Shown here piece by piece: positions 35,430 through 42,339 of a stretch of 43,195 bases of DNA. Each line of letters begins with the position of its first letter. Position 1 is the first letter of the stretch. The notes beneath the pieces were generated by a model. That model worked only from the letters and a program-made list of their open reading frames with translations. It was not told the DNA's origin and did not search any database. A program made the translations under genes and the position numbers. Origin of the DNA: an uncultured Pelagibacteraceae bacterium (lineage in GTDB: Bacteria; Pseudomonadota; Alphaproteobacteria; Pelagibacterales; Pelagibacteraceae); assembly GCA_902603945.1 (NCBI GenBank), contig CACKWP010000007.1:1-43195 (forward strand). The letters run 5' to 3'.

Positions 35430-36195
35430 TTCACATTGCCATTTAACTTACGAACCTATGTCTAATTCACTAAGTGAGACTATTGATAGAGCGAATCAAG
35501 ATGGCGTAAAATATATTTTAACAATTTCAACTGAAGATAAGAGTTATTATAAGATTATAAATATTATTACAAAACACAAATGTGTTTTTGGAACTTATGG
35601 TATTCATCCTCATGAAGCAAAATCACACCGACATATAAAGGCTTCAGACATAATTAAAAAGGTTAATTTAAATAAAAAGGTCATTGGTATTGGTGAGACA
35701 GGTTTAGATTTTTATTACAACCATTCAGAAAAAAATGATCAAATAAATTGTTTTGAAGAGCATATATATGCAGCTCAAGAAAAAAAATTACCAATAATTG
35801 TTCACACTAGATCAGCTGAAAAAGAAACTTTTAAAATTTTAGAAAAACATTTAAAGAAAAAACATTTCAAAATATTAATTCATTGTTTTACTGGTTCTAG
35901 AGAGTTTGCGTTTAAATTGTTAGATTTAGGAGCTTATATTTCAGCTAGCGGGGTAGTGACTTTTAAAAAGTCTTTAGATTTAGCAAATACATTTAGAGAT
36001 CTACCAAATAACAAAATTTTAGTTGAAACTGATGCTCCATATCTTTCGCCTGTTCCCCTAAGAGGTAAGCCAAATGAACCTAGTTATATAATACATACAG
36101 TTAAATTTTTGTCAGATCTTAAAAAAATTTCTTTTGAAGAGTTTTCAGACACTACATCAAAAAATTTCTTCAATTTATTTGGTAAACTAAATTGA
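35419..36195 (+). CDS. tatD: TatD family metal-dependent hydrolase/DNase
   Basis: TIM-barrel metalloenzyme of the TatD/YcfH family, a 3'-5' DNase or RNase in characterised members. The 258-aa protein begins MIIDSHCHL, with metal ligands H6 and H8. It then has GIHPHEA, GIGETGLDFY, PIIVHTRSAEKET, ILIHCFTGS and VETDAPYLSPVPLRGKPNEPSY, the full family set. I start it at ATG 35419; an in-frame TTG at 35413 would add two residues. It overlaps the metG end and is followed by the MBL-fold gene through a TTGA overlap, a pairing common in alphaproteobacteria. No physical link to the Tat translocase is implied. Confidence 0.94.
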   Translation: MIIDSHCHLTYEPMSNSLSETIDRANQDGVKYILTISTEDKSYYKIINIITKHKCVFGTYGIHPHEAKSHRHIKASDIIKKVNLNKKVIGIGETGLDFYYNHSEKNDQINCFEEHIYAAQEKKLPIIVHTRSAEKETFKILEKHLKKKHFKILIHCFTGSREFAFKLLDLGAYISASGVVTFKKSLDLANTFRDLPNNKILVETDAPYLSPVPLRGKPNEPSYIIHTVKFLSDLKKISFEEFSDTTSKNFFNLFGKLN

Positions 36196-36959
36196 AAAAT
36201 AAATTCACTATTCTTGGATGTGGTAGTTCGCTAGGTTCTCCATGGATTACTAGCTATACAGGTAAACTAAAAAAAAATTCAAAAAATCAAAGAACTAGAT
36301 GTTGCGCCCATATTCAAAAAGGAAACTTATCGGTTCTTATTGATACATCGCCTGATATTAAACATCAATTTTTAAAAAACAAAATAAAAACGTTAGACTC
36401 TATTATTTATACTCATGAACACGCAGACCAAACCGCAGGCATTTTTGAAATGAGACCATTTTATTGGAAAAATAAATCTAAGATACCAATTTATGGCAGC
36501 TCCAGAACTATTAGAGCTTTAAAAAAAAGTTATAAATTTTGTTTTGTAAATAAACATGGATATAAGCCAATTATGAAGGCTAATATTATTAATAAAAATT
36601 TTTCAATAAGAAAAGGAGTAAATAAATTATCTATAAAATCATTTGAAGTTAATCACGGATTAATTAATGCAACTGGATATGTAATGGAGAAAATTGGTTA
36701 TTTGAGTGATTGTAATAATGTACCAAAAAAAAATTTAATCTATCTTAAAAATCTAGATTACTTAATAATTGATTGTTTAAAAATTGATAAACATCCATCT
36801 CATTTTAATTTTGAGTCTGCTATGAATTTAATAAATCTTATTAGGCCAAAAAAAGCAATACTTACTAATCTGCATACAGATTTAGATTATTTTGAGTTAA
36901 AAAATAAATTACCAAGTAATATAATTCCTGCTTATGATGGATTAAGCTTTTCTTTTTAA
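36192..36959 (+). CDS. MBL-fold metallo-hydrolase (PhnP-like), variant metal site
   Basis: Beta-lactamase-fold hydrolase related to the PhnP/cyclic phosphodiesterase group, exact substrate unknown. The 255-aa protein begins with FTILGCGSSLGSP, typical of this group, and starts at a TTG that overlaps the tatD stop (TTGA). The metal motif reads THEHADQTAG (residues 74-83): the HxHxDH consensus ends in Gln80 instead of His. Later ligand positions VNHG, LSDC and HPSHF look intact, and LTNLHTDLDY is characteristic. It may therefore bind one metal, or bind the second weakly. It is the last gene of the operon and overlaps the opposite-strand peroxidase by 4 nt. Confidence 0.85.
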   Translation: MKNKFTILGCGSSLGSPWITSYTGKLKKNSKNQRTRCCAHIQKGNLSVLIDTSPDIKHQFLKNKIKTLDSIIYTHEHADQTAGIFEMRPFYWKNKSKIPIYGSSRTIRALKKSYKFCFVNKHGYKPIMKANIINKNFSIRKGVNKLSIKSFEVNHGLINATGYVMEKIGYLSDCNNVPKKNLIYLKNLDYLIIDCLKIDKHPSHFNFESAMNLINLIRPKKAILTNLHTDLDYFELKNKLPSNIIPAYDGLSFSF

Positions 36960-37495
36960 ATTAACTTTTCTATTGCTTTTCTAAACTTTTCTGAGGATGG
37001 TTTTGTGATCGAAGAAAATGTATTAGCTACTTTTCCGTCTTTACCTACTATAATTTTGTGAAAATTCCATTTAGGAATAGCACTATTTCCATAATTTTCT
37101 CTAGCCCATTTAAAAAAAGGATGTGCATTTTTTCCTAATACATCAATTTTTTCAGTCATTGGAAAATTAATATTAAAATTTGTTTCACAAAAATCTTTGA
37201 TTTCTTTATTAGAACCTGGTTCTTGTTTAAAATTATTTGTAGGAACACCAATTATTACAACATTTTTATCTTTATAATCTTCCCAAACTTTTTGAAGGTC
37301 AGAGTATTGTGGTGTAAATCCACATCTAGATGCTACATTTACCACTACTAAAACTTTATTTTCATAATCAGCTAGGTTAATTTGCTTACCATCGATTCCA
37401 TTAAATTTAAAATTATACGCAATTTCAGCGTATGTTTTTGAGCCCATACTAAATAATCCCAACATAATTATTAAAAATAGATATTTTTTAATCAT
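36956..37495 (-). CDS. Glutathione peroxidase, exported, cysteine type
   Basis: Thiol peroxidase of the glutathione peroxidase family, reducing peroxides. The 179-aa protein has a signal peptide (residues 1-23, cleavage near YAEIA), so it should act in the periplasm, where thioredoxin-like donors are more likely than glutathione. The active site has peroxidatic Cys58 in NVASRCGFTPQY, then the Gln in NNFKQEPGS and the Trp in IPKWNFHK, the full tetrad. It carries Cys rather than selenocysteine. It overlaps the Fe-S scaffold gene by 4 nt upstream and the MBL gene by 4 nt at its end. Confidence 0.92.
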   Translation of the reverse strand: MIKKYLFLIIMLGLFSMGSKTYAEIAYNFKFNGIDGKQINLADYENKVLVVVNVASRCGFTPQYSDLQKVWEDYKDKNVVIIGVPTNNFKQEPGSNKEIKDFCETNFNINFPMTEKIDVLGKNAHPFFKWARENYGNSAIPKWNFHKIIVGKDGKVANTFSSITKPSSEKFRKAIEKLI

Positions 37496-37887
37496 TTTAA
37501 AGCTTTTAATACAGCATTAAATGGTAATATTAAACATTTTATTCTGCTTAAATTGTCGCTTGAAAATAATTTTTTAAAAACTGATAAATTACTAGGTATT
37601 TTAAAATCTTTTTTATTAAAATTTTTTAAAATTAAAAAATCTTTTTTAATATCTTTTAAATAAAGATTTTTAATCTTCTTTGATAAAAGACTTGCTGAGG
37701 CTTCACAATAAATACATGCTTCTGTTTCATATCTCATAGAACTTACTTTTTTGTTTTTAACAATAAGTTCAAGAGTTATTTTATCCCCGCATAACGAATT
37801 TTTTAAAGAAGTTTTGTGAGAATAGCTATTTTTTAAGCCAAAATTATTACTACTTGAAGCTAATTTAATTATATCTTTACTGATCAT
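37492..37887 (-). CDS. Iron-sulfur cluster assembly scaffold, SufU/NifU N-terminal type
   Basis: Likely scaffold or sulfur-transfer partner in Fe-S assembly. The 131-aa protein has the three conserved cysteines of this fold: C33 in LCGD (with D35), C58 in EACIYCEASAS and C118 in RIKCLILPFNAL-like context (RIKCLILPFNAV). C61 is an additional cysteine. The C-terminal lysine-rich segment is divergent. It lies between nhaA and the peroxidase, overlapping each by 4 nt, and away from any suf operon in this window; the A-type carrier ErpA is encoded at 5343-5657. SufU versus generic NifU-like is not resolved. Confidence 0.85.
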   Translation of the reverse strand: MISKDIIKLASSSNNFGLKNSYSHKTSLKNSLCGDKITLELIVKNKKVSSMRYETEACIYCEASASLLSKKIKNLYLKDIKKDFLILKNFNKKDFKIPSNLSVFKKLFSSDNLSRIKCLILPFNAVLKALK

Positions 37888-39056
37888 TTTTTTGAAAATA
37901 TTAGTAACAAGAAATACCCAAAGAGAGTTGACAATAAAGAACCTGTTAATACTCCAATTTTTACTCCGTCTATATATTCTAAATTATTTGCAAAAGCTAA
38001 GTTTCCTACAAACAAACTCATAGTAAAACCTATGCCAGTTAATATTGATACTGCATATAAAGCTGGCCATGTGGAACCAGAAGGCTTATCTGCAAATTTA
38101 AGTTTTATAGAAATATAGGAAAGCACAAATACACCTATTTGTTTTCCGAAAAATAAGCCGAGTACTATTCCTAATGGAACTGGATTCAAAAGAGTTTTAA
38201 AAGTCAAACCTTCCAAAGATACACCTGCATTAGCAAAAGCAAAAACTGGCATAATTCCAAACGCTACATATGGTGAAAGACCATGTTCTAATTTAAGTAG
38301 CATGGACACTTTATTATTTTTTATATTATGAGGAATAGTTAAAGCTAATAATACTCCGGCAATAGTAGCATGAATTCCGGATTGATGTGTGAAATCCCAT
38401 AAAAATACCCCTACGACTAAAAAAGGTATAAAACTTTTTACTTTAAATTTATTGAGACCAACTAAAAGAATTACTGATACGAGCATCAAAATTAAATATT
38501 TTATTTCAATATTCCCTGAGTAAAAGAAAGCAATAATAACTATAGCTCCCAAATCATCGATAATTGCTAAAGCTGTTAAAAAAACTTTTAAAGATATAGG
38601 AACTCTCTTTCCTAATAGTGATAACACACCTAATGAAAAGGCAATGTCTGTAGCTGATGGTATAGCCCATCCATTTAATGTTGTGGTATCTGAATAATTT
38701 ATCATAATATAAATTAAAGCTGGGACTGCCATTCCGCCTATAGCACCTATAATTGGAAGCATAGCTTGTTTTGGATTTGATAACTCACCTTGAAGAAATT
38801 CTCTTTTTATCTCTAATGAAACAAAAAAGAAAAAAATTGCCATTAACACATCATTAATCCAATGAAGCACACTTAATTTTAAACCAAACTCTTTTGTTCC
38901 AAGAATTATGTACTTTTCTAGAGTAGAAAAATAAATATCGCTTAATTGTCCATTACTTATAATAAGTGCGAGGATGGCGGCAAAAAGCAGAACTAATCCT
39001 GAGGCAGCTTCAAGCTTAAAAAAATATTTAAAAGGTTTTGTAATTTCTTGGATCAT
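37884..39056 (-). CDS. nhaA: Na+/H+ antiporter NhaA
   Basis: Inner-membrane antiporter exporting Na+ in exchange for H+, relevant for a marine cell. The 390-aa polytopic protein has about twelve helices and the NhaA functional residues: LEIKREF with E82, SATDIAFS with D137, and AIIDDLGAI with D167/D168 (the E. coli D163/D164 pair). A GKQIG segment holds the conserved Lys of helix X. It is first gene of the leftward nhaA-scaffold-peroxidase operon and diverges from tRNA-Pro across 73 bp. Confidence 0.96.
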   Translation of the reverse strand: MIQEITKPFKYFFKLEAASGLVLLFAAILALIISNGQLSDIYFSTLEKYIILGTKEFGLKLSVLHWINDVLMAIFFFFVSLEIKREFLQGELSNPKQAMLPIIGAIGGMAVPALIYIMINYSDTTTLNGWAIPSATDIAFSLGVLSLLGKRVPISLKVFLTALAIIDDLGAIVIIAFFYSGNIEIKYLILMLVSVILLVGLNKFKVKSFIPFLVVGVFLWDFTHQSGIHATIAGVLLALTIPHNIKNNKVSMLLKLEHGLSPYVAFGIMPVFAFANAGVSLEGLTFKTLLNPVPLGIVLGLFFGKQIGVFVLSYISIKLKFADKPSGSTWPALYAVSILTGIGFTMSLFVGNLAFANNLEYIDGVKIGVLTGSLLSTLFGYFLLLIFSKK

Positions 39057-39091
39057 GGGTATTATTTACTTGTATAGAGACTATCTTTCAA

Positions 39092-39120
39092 TTGCCAAAA
39101 ACATATAATTAACCTATAAA
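39092..39120 (+). promoter_or_regulatory. Promoter of tRNA-Pro (and probably the NDUFS4-like gene)
   Basis: TTGCCA (39092-39097), a 17-nt spacer and TATAAA (39115-39120), ending 9 nt before the first tRNA base. Spacing and placement are those of a sigma-70 tRNA promoter, making this the best-supported promoter in the window. Confidence 0.6.
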
Positions 39121-39129
39121 ACAGACGAT

Positions 39130-39206
<77 letters not shown>

Positions 39207-39214
39207 TTAAAAAC

Positions 39215-39499
39215 ATGAAAAAAGCAAAAATATATATACCTTCTAAGACTGCTATGCAGTCGGGCAGGGGAAAACAAAAAAAATGGGTTTTGACTTTTGA
39301 GACAAAAGATCCATCAATTAACCCTCTAATGGGCTGGGAGACATCGACTGATACCTTAGAGGAGGTGACATTAAAGTTTTCAACCAAAGATCAAGCAATA
39401 GAGTATGCCAAAAAAAATAATATCTCCTACAAAGTTATTGAACCTAAGAAGAAAGAATTTGTTATAAAATCGTATGCAGACAATTTTATTAAAAATTAA
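39215..39499 (+). CDS. NDUFS4-like complex I accessory subunit (ETC complex I subunit family)
   Basis: Homologue of the mitochondrial complex I 18-kDa subunit NDUFS4, found in alphaproteobacteria and mitochondria. The 94-aa protein shows the family pattern: AKIYIPSKTAMQSGRG at the N-terminus, KKWVLTFE, the MGWETSTDTLEEVTLKF segment (usually MGWxSSxD), DQAIEYAKKNNISYKV, and a C-terminal YADNF. It should dock on the matrix/cytoplasmic arm of NADH dehydrogenase and help assembly. No nuo genes are in the window. The gene begins 8 nt after tRNA-Pro with no room for a promoter, so it is probably released by tRNA processing. Confidence 0.9.
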   Translation: MKKAKIYIPSKTAMQSGRGKQKKWVLTFETKDPSINPLMGWETSTDTLEEVTLKFSTKDQAIEYAKKNNISYKVIEPKKKEFVIKSYADNFIKN

Positions 39500-39501
39500 T
39501 T

Positions 39502-40506
39502 ATGTGGCGTAGTTATTTTACAGAAAATAAGTGGCTACTATGGTCATGGGGCGGCTTTGCTTTTATAATATTATCACTTTTAGCCCAAACTTATATCGAT
39601 GTTAAGATTAATGAGTGGTACAAAGGATTTTACGATCTTTTACAAGATGCTCCTAATAGGGAATTATCTGAATTCTATGATGGAATAGCATTATTTATGA
39701 AGTTAGCTATCCCTTACGTAATTATTTACACAGTAACTAATTATTTTACAAGATTGTGGGCTTTTAGGTGGAGAGAAGCAATGACTTTTTCTTACATGCC
39801 TTATTGGAGAGCTGTTGATGCAAAAGTTGAAGGAGCTTCACAACGTATACAAGAAGATGCGATGAATTTTGCTAAAATTGTAGAAAGTTTAGGCTTACAA
39901 GTAGTAAGGGCAATTATGTTATTAATAGCCTTTCTTCCTATACTTTGGGGGCTTTCTTCTAATGTAGTAATTCCTTTTTTTAAAGATATTTCTGGGTCAC
40001 TTGTGTGGGTCTCTTTAGTGGCTAGTTTAGGTGGTTTAGTTATAAGTTGGATTGTTGGAATTAAACTTCCAGGTCTTGAATATAATAATCAAAAAGTAGA
40101 GGCTGCTTTTAGAAAAGAGTTAGTTTACGGAGAAGATGATAGAAAAAACTATGCTCAAGCACCTTCCATTCTACAGTTATTTACAGGAATAAAATTCAAT
40201 TACCATAGGCTTTTTTTGCATTATGGATATTTTGATCTTTGGTTAATTATGTATAACCAAACCATGATTATTGTCCCTTATTTATTAATGGGCCCAGGAT
40301 TATTTACCGGAGCTATGACATTAGGAGTTTTAATTCAAACATCAAGCGCTTTCAGAGAAGTACAAAGTAGTTTTTCATTATTTTTGCAAAATTGGACTAG
40401 AATTACTGAATTAAGATCAATTCACAAACGTCTAATGGAATTTGAAGAAGCTATTAATTTCAAAAATAAGTTGAGAAAACCAAGGAAATCTGATGTAAGA
40501 GCTTAA
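39502..40506 (+). CDS. SbmA/BacA-like transporter
   Basis: Inner-membrane protein of the SbmA/BacA family, which imports peptides and related compounds driven by the proton gradient. The 334-aa protein has an N-terminal helix (WLLWSWGGFAFIILSLLAQTYIDV), the signature NEWYKGFYDLLQDA, YFTRLWAFRWREAMTFSYMPYW, RIQEDAMNFAKIVESLGL and a C-terminal FREVQSSFSLFLQNWTRITELRSIHKRL. There is no ATPase domain, which separates it from the related ABCD-type proteins. It begins 2 nt after the complex I subunit gene and overlaps the next gene by 1 nt. Confidence 0.88.
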   Translation: MWRSYFTENKWLLWSWGGFAFIILSLLAQTYIDVKINEWYKGFYDLLQDAPNRELSEFYDGIALFMKLAIPYVIIYTVTNYFTRLWAFRWREAMTFSYMPYWRAVDAKVEGASQRIQEDAMNFAKIVESLGLQVVRAIMLLIAFLPILWGLSSNVVIPFFKDISGSLVWVSLVASLGGLVISWIVGIKLPGLEYNNQKVEAAFRKELVYGEDDRKNYAQAPSILQLFTGIKFNYHRLFLHYGYFDLWLIMYNQTMIIVPYLLMGPGLFTGAMTLGVLIQTSSAFREVQSSFSLFLQNWTRITELRSIHKRLMEFEEAINFKNKLRKPRKSDVRA

Positions 40507-41405
40507 TGGAGCTCTACCTAAAACTCATTGATGTTATTGCCCCTGTTTTTTTTGTTATTGGGGTAGGTTACTATCTTGGAAGAAAAAATCCTGAAATTAG
40601 CACTGATTTCATAACTACATTCGCAGGTAATGTAGGTACACCTGCAATGATTTTCTACACAATAACAACTACTGGAGTAACTTTAAGTGTTTTTACTGAG
40701 TATTTCATTTATGCATTAGTTATAATCGGAGGATTTTCTCTTGTAGGCATTATATTTCTTTTATTACTTAAAAAAGATTTTATTAGTGAATTGCCACCGT
40801 TAATTTTACCTAATACTGGAAATATGGGTATTCCTATTTGTTTATTTGCTTATGGAACAGCTGGGCTAGGGGTCGCATCTGCTATTGCATCAGTAATTAT
40901 TCTTCTTCACTTTACACTCGGAGTTTTATTAGCCAAAAAAAGCTTTTCATTTGAAATATTAATTAAGAATATGCCAATTTACGGAATAATTGTTTCAGTC
41001 ATATTTTTATATTTTGAATGGGATGTTCCTGGATATTTAGAAAACACTACATTTTTGCTTACGTACGCTACTATATTTTTAGTTTTAATGTCTTTAGGTA
41101 TCGCTTTATCAAGATTAAAAGTAGTGTCTTGGACTCATGCATCAATTCTAGGTGCGGTTAGAGTTATTATCGGTCCTTTAATAGGATTTGGATTAATTAA
41201 ATTTCTTAATTTAAACGGTTTTGCTGCAGGTGTTCTTCTAATTCAATCATGTATGCCAAGTGCGGTTTTAACTTATTTGGTTGGCTCAATGTATTCAGAG
41301 AGAAAGGTGGTAGACAGCGTAGCAAGTGTTATCGTGACATCCACTGTTATGTCATTTATTACTATCCCAATTGTAGTTTATTTAAGCCTTAAATATTTTC
41401 AATAA
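40506..41405 (+). CDS. AEC family (auxin efflux carrier-type) permease
   Basis: Polytopic secondary transporter of the AEC family, usually exporting or importing small carboxylates; substrate not predictable. The 299-aa protein has about ten helices in the expected 5+5 pattern. Family motifs are LPNTGNMGIPICLFAYG in the fourth helix region, VSLGIALSRL-like sequence (MSLGIALSRLKV), and the C-terminal IQSCMPSAVLTYLVGSMYSER. The start overlaps the SbmA-like stop (TAATG), so both membrane proteins belong to one operon. It is the last gene before the 412-bp gene-free region. Confidence 0.88.
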   Translation: MELYLKLIDVIAPVFFVIGVGYYLGRKNPEISTDFITTFAGNVGTPAMIFYTITTTGVTLSVFTEYFIYALVIIGGFSLVGIIFLLLLKKDFISELPPLILPNTGNMGIPICLFAYGTAGLGVASAIASVIILLHFTLGVLLAKKSFSFEILIKNMPIYGIIVSVIFLYFEWDVPGYLENTTFLLTYATIFLVLMSLGIALSRLKVVSWTHASILGAVRVIIGPLIGFGLIKFLNLNGFAAGVLLIQSCMPSAVLTYLVGSMYSERKVVDSVASVIVTSTVMSFITIPIVVYLSLKYFQ

Positions 41406-41502
41406 ATACAATGACTTACATAATATAATTAAAGTAATTTATGAAGTAATAGGTAAGTATTATTTATATATATAAAAAAAAAGGTAAATAAACATTGAAA
41501 AA

Positions 41503-41522
41503 TAAAGCTTATTTAAGCTTTA
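41503..41522 (-). terminator. Candidate terminator for leftward transcripts
   Basis: TAAAGCTTA (41503-41511), 2-nt TT centre and TAAGCTTTA (41514-41522) form a 9-bp stem, slightly shortened if a normal loop opens. Read leftward, it is followed by TTTTT. It could end the ogt-strand transcript about 300 nt beyond the ogt stop, which would place the GC-raised stretch in that mRNA's 3' region. The stem is AT-rich, so stability is modest. Confidence 0.35.
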
Positions 41523-41695
41523 AAAAGTAATAAATAAGTCCAAAGAGGTGGTAAAAATTAAGGTTTTACAAGATTAACTCTTAGAAATTAAAGATTGTAA
41601 AGCTAAAATCCAGCAAAATAGCGTGTTTTAGACTGCTCTAAAAGCGGCAATAATTAACAATTCTACAAGCTTTGCGTGTACTGAATATAGCGTTT

Positions 41696-41721
41696 AAACG
41701 GCCGTAGAGGGTGTTTTTTTT
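41696..41721 (+). terminator. Candidate rightward terminator inside the GC-raised spacer
   Basis: AAACGGCC (41696-41703) pairs with GGGTGTTT (41709-41716) through loop GTAGA, with one G-G mismatch and one G-U pair, and runs into a T tract ending at 41721. It could end a rightward transcript, either from the AEC operon or a small RNA. The imperfect stem keeps confidence low. Confidence 0.28.
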
Positions 41722-41817
41722 GCAATCATTGATTTTAGAGTACAACTGACTGGTGTGTGGGTAAAAAATACAGTGAAATAGGGGCTAATAGACCCGATCG
41801 CCCGTCAAATAACAATT

Positions 41818-42093
41818 CTAGAGCCTTATACCCTCTTTTTTTAGTAAAAATCTCTTTGTTTTTACGCCTCCTTTGCCTGAATAGCCTCCGAGTGATCCAT
41901 CAGATCTTATAACTCTATGGCAAGGAATTTTGGGCGCATAAGGGTTTTTTCCTATTGCATTGGCCACAGCACGCACAGCAAGCGGTTTTCCAATGGCTTT
42001 TGCTACCTGAGAGTAGGTTTTAACGCTTCCACGAGGTATTTTCCTCAAATAAGCCCATACTTTCAGCTGAAATTTAGTACCAACTAGCTTCAT
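41818..42093 (-). CDS. ogt: Short MGMT/Ogt-type DNA alkyltransferase domain protein
   Basis: Methylated-DNA-[protein]-cysteine S-methyltransferase fold, direct reversal of O6-alkylguanine. The 91-aa protein is only the DNA-binding/active-site domain: FQLKVWAYLRKIPRGSVKTYSQVA, an Arg finger in VRAVANAIGKNP (R41), the active-site PCHRVI with C58, and GGYSGKGGVKTKRFLLKKEG. The N-terminal domain of Ogt/Ada is missing, which gives it the size of alkyltransferase-like (ATL) proteins, but those have Trp where this has the reactive Cys. G/C is about 43% over 41821-42060, well above most neighbours, suggesting transfer or strong conservation. The start overlaps the upstream gene's stop (TAATG). Confidence 0.88.
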   Translation of the reverse strand: MKLVGTKFQLKVWAYLRKIPRGSVKTYSQVAKAIGKPLAVRAVANAIGKNPYAPKIPCHRVIRSDGSLGGYSGKGGVKTKRFLLKKEGIRL

Positions 42094-42284
42094 TAGTCAA
42101 AAATTAAGTAAATTGTTAGAGATATGCCTATTATAAGGGCTATTATTAAGCCTAAAGCTATCATTTTTTTGCCTTTTGAGCTTGAGTTAGTCCAGAAGTA
42201 CGAAATTCCGTAAACAGCAGCTATAAATACTACTATAGGAAGAATAAATTTGATCATTATTTTTAAAATTATACGTATTGACAT
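42093..42284 (-). CDS. Small two-helix membrane protein of unknown function
   Basis: A 63-aa protein with two hydrophobic segments, FILPIVVFIAAVYGISYFW (about residues 13-31) and MIALGLIIALIIGISLTIYLIF (about 41-62), joined by a short Ser/Lys turn (TNSSSKGKK). It has no recognisable domain. Its stop overlaps the ogt ATG by 1 nt, so translation is coupled and the gene is probably real. A second ATG ten codons in (42257) would still keep both helices and would move the start away from the TTGACA box of the opposite promoter. Function and any link to alkylation repair are unknown. Confidence 0.6.
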   Translation of the reverse strand: MSIRIILKIMIKFILPIVVFIAAVYGISYFWTNSSSKGKKMIALGLIIALIIGISLTIYLIFD

Positions 42285-42306
42285 CTAAAATCACTTAATA
42301 TATTAC
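42278..42306 (+). promoter_or_regulatory. Candidate promoter of the recombinase gene
   Basis: A perfect TTGACA (42278-42283) with TATTAC (42301-42306) at 17-nt spacing, or TATATT (42299-42304) at 15 nt. The -10 region lies within the left arm of the palindrome at 42302-42336. The recombinase ATG is at 42340. Confidence 0.45.
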
Positions 42307-42329
42307 TAATGATAATTAATTGTTATCAA
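42300..42329 (-). promoter_or_regulatory. Candidate promoter of the membrane protein-ogt operon
   Basis: Read leftward, TTGATA (42324-42329), an 18-nt spacer and TAATAT (42300-42305), about 15 nt before the small membrane-protein ATG. It overlaps the same palindrome as the rightward promoter, so one regulator could control both directions. Confidence 0.4.
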
Positions 42330-42336
42330 TAGTAAT
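42302..42336. promoter_or_regulatory. 14-bp near-perfect inverted repeat, probable operator
   Basis: ATTACTAATGATAA (42302-42315) and TTATCAATAGTAAT (42323-42336) are reverse complements at 13 of 14 positions, separated by 7 nt. The core TGATAA...TTATCA resembles Fur-type half sites, but the spacing does not match a standard Fur box. It fills the space between two divergent promoters and ends 3 nt before the recombinase ATG, so a bound protein would block it. This suggests autoregulation or a shared repressor. Confidence 0.55.
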
Positions 42337-42339
42337 TTT

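Larger units (their letters stand above)
41406..41817. other. 412-bp gene-free region with abrupt GC increase; candidate structured RNA
   Basis: There is no frame longer than about 20 codons from an ATG on either strand. The first 120 bases are typical spacer (18 G/C in 120, about 15%). From about 41641 to 41820 G/C rises to about 38% (69 of 180), above nearby spacers and many genes. The region holds a 7-bp hairpin (TTTTAGA 41626-41632, loop CTGC, TCTAAAA 41637-41643), a terminator-like hairpin with U-run, and a repeated 11-mer TAACAATTCTA (41655-41665 and 41810-41820). In AT-rich genomes such GC islands often mark structured RNAs. I found no match to tmRNA, 6S, SRP or RNase P signatures. Strand is uncertain. 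Confidence 0.4.

Noticed and set aside
41406-41817. tmRNA, 6S RNA, SRP RNA or RNase P RNA
   Set aside because: None of the signature segments (tag-coding end, SRP tetraloop region, RNase P core) can be found on either strand.
41590-41840. Decayed coding gene in the GC-raised spacer (a rightward frame with several TAG/TAA interruptions)
   Set aside because: The number of stops is about what chance gives for this length, no conserved motif appears, and no start codon fits. RNA or plain spacer is simpler.
42302-42336. A canonical Fur box
   Set aside because: TGATAA and TTATCA half sites are present, but spacing and the middle hexamer do not fit the 19-bp consensus; I report only an operator-like palindrome.
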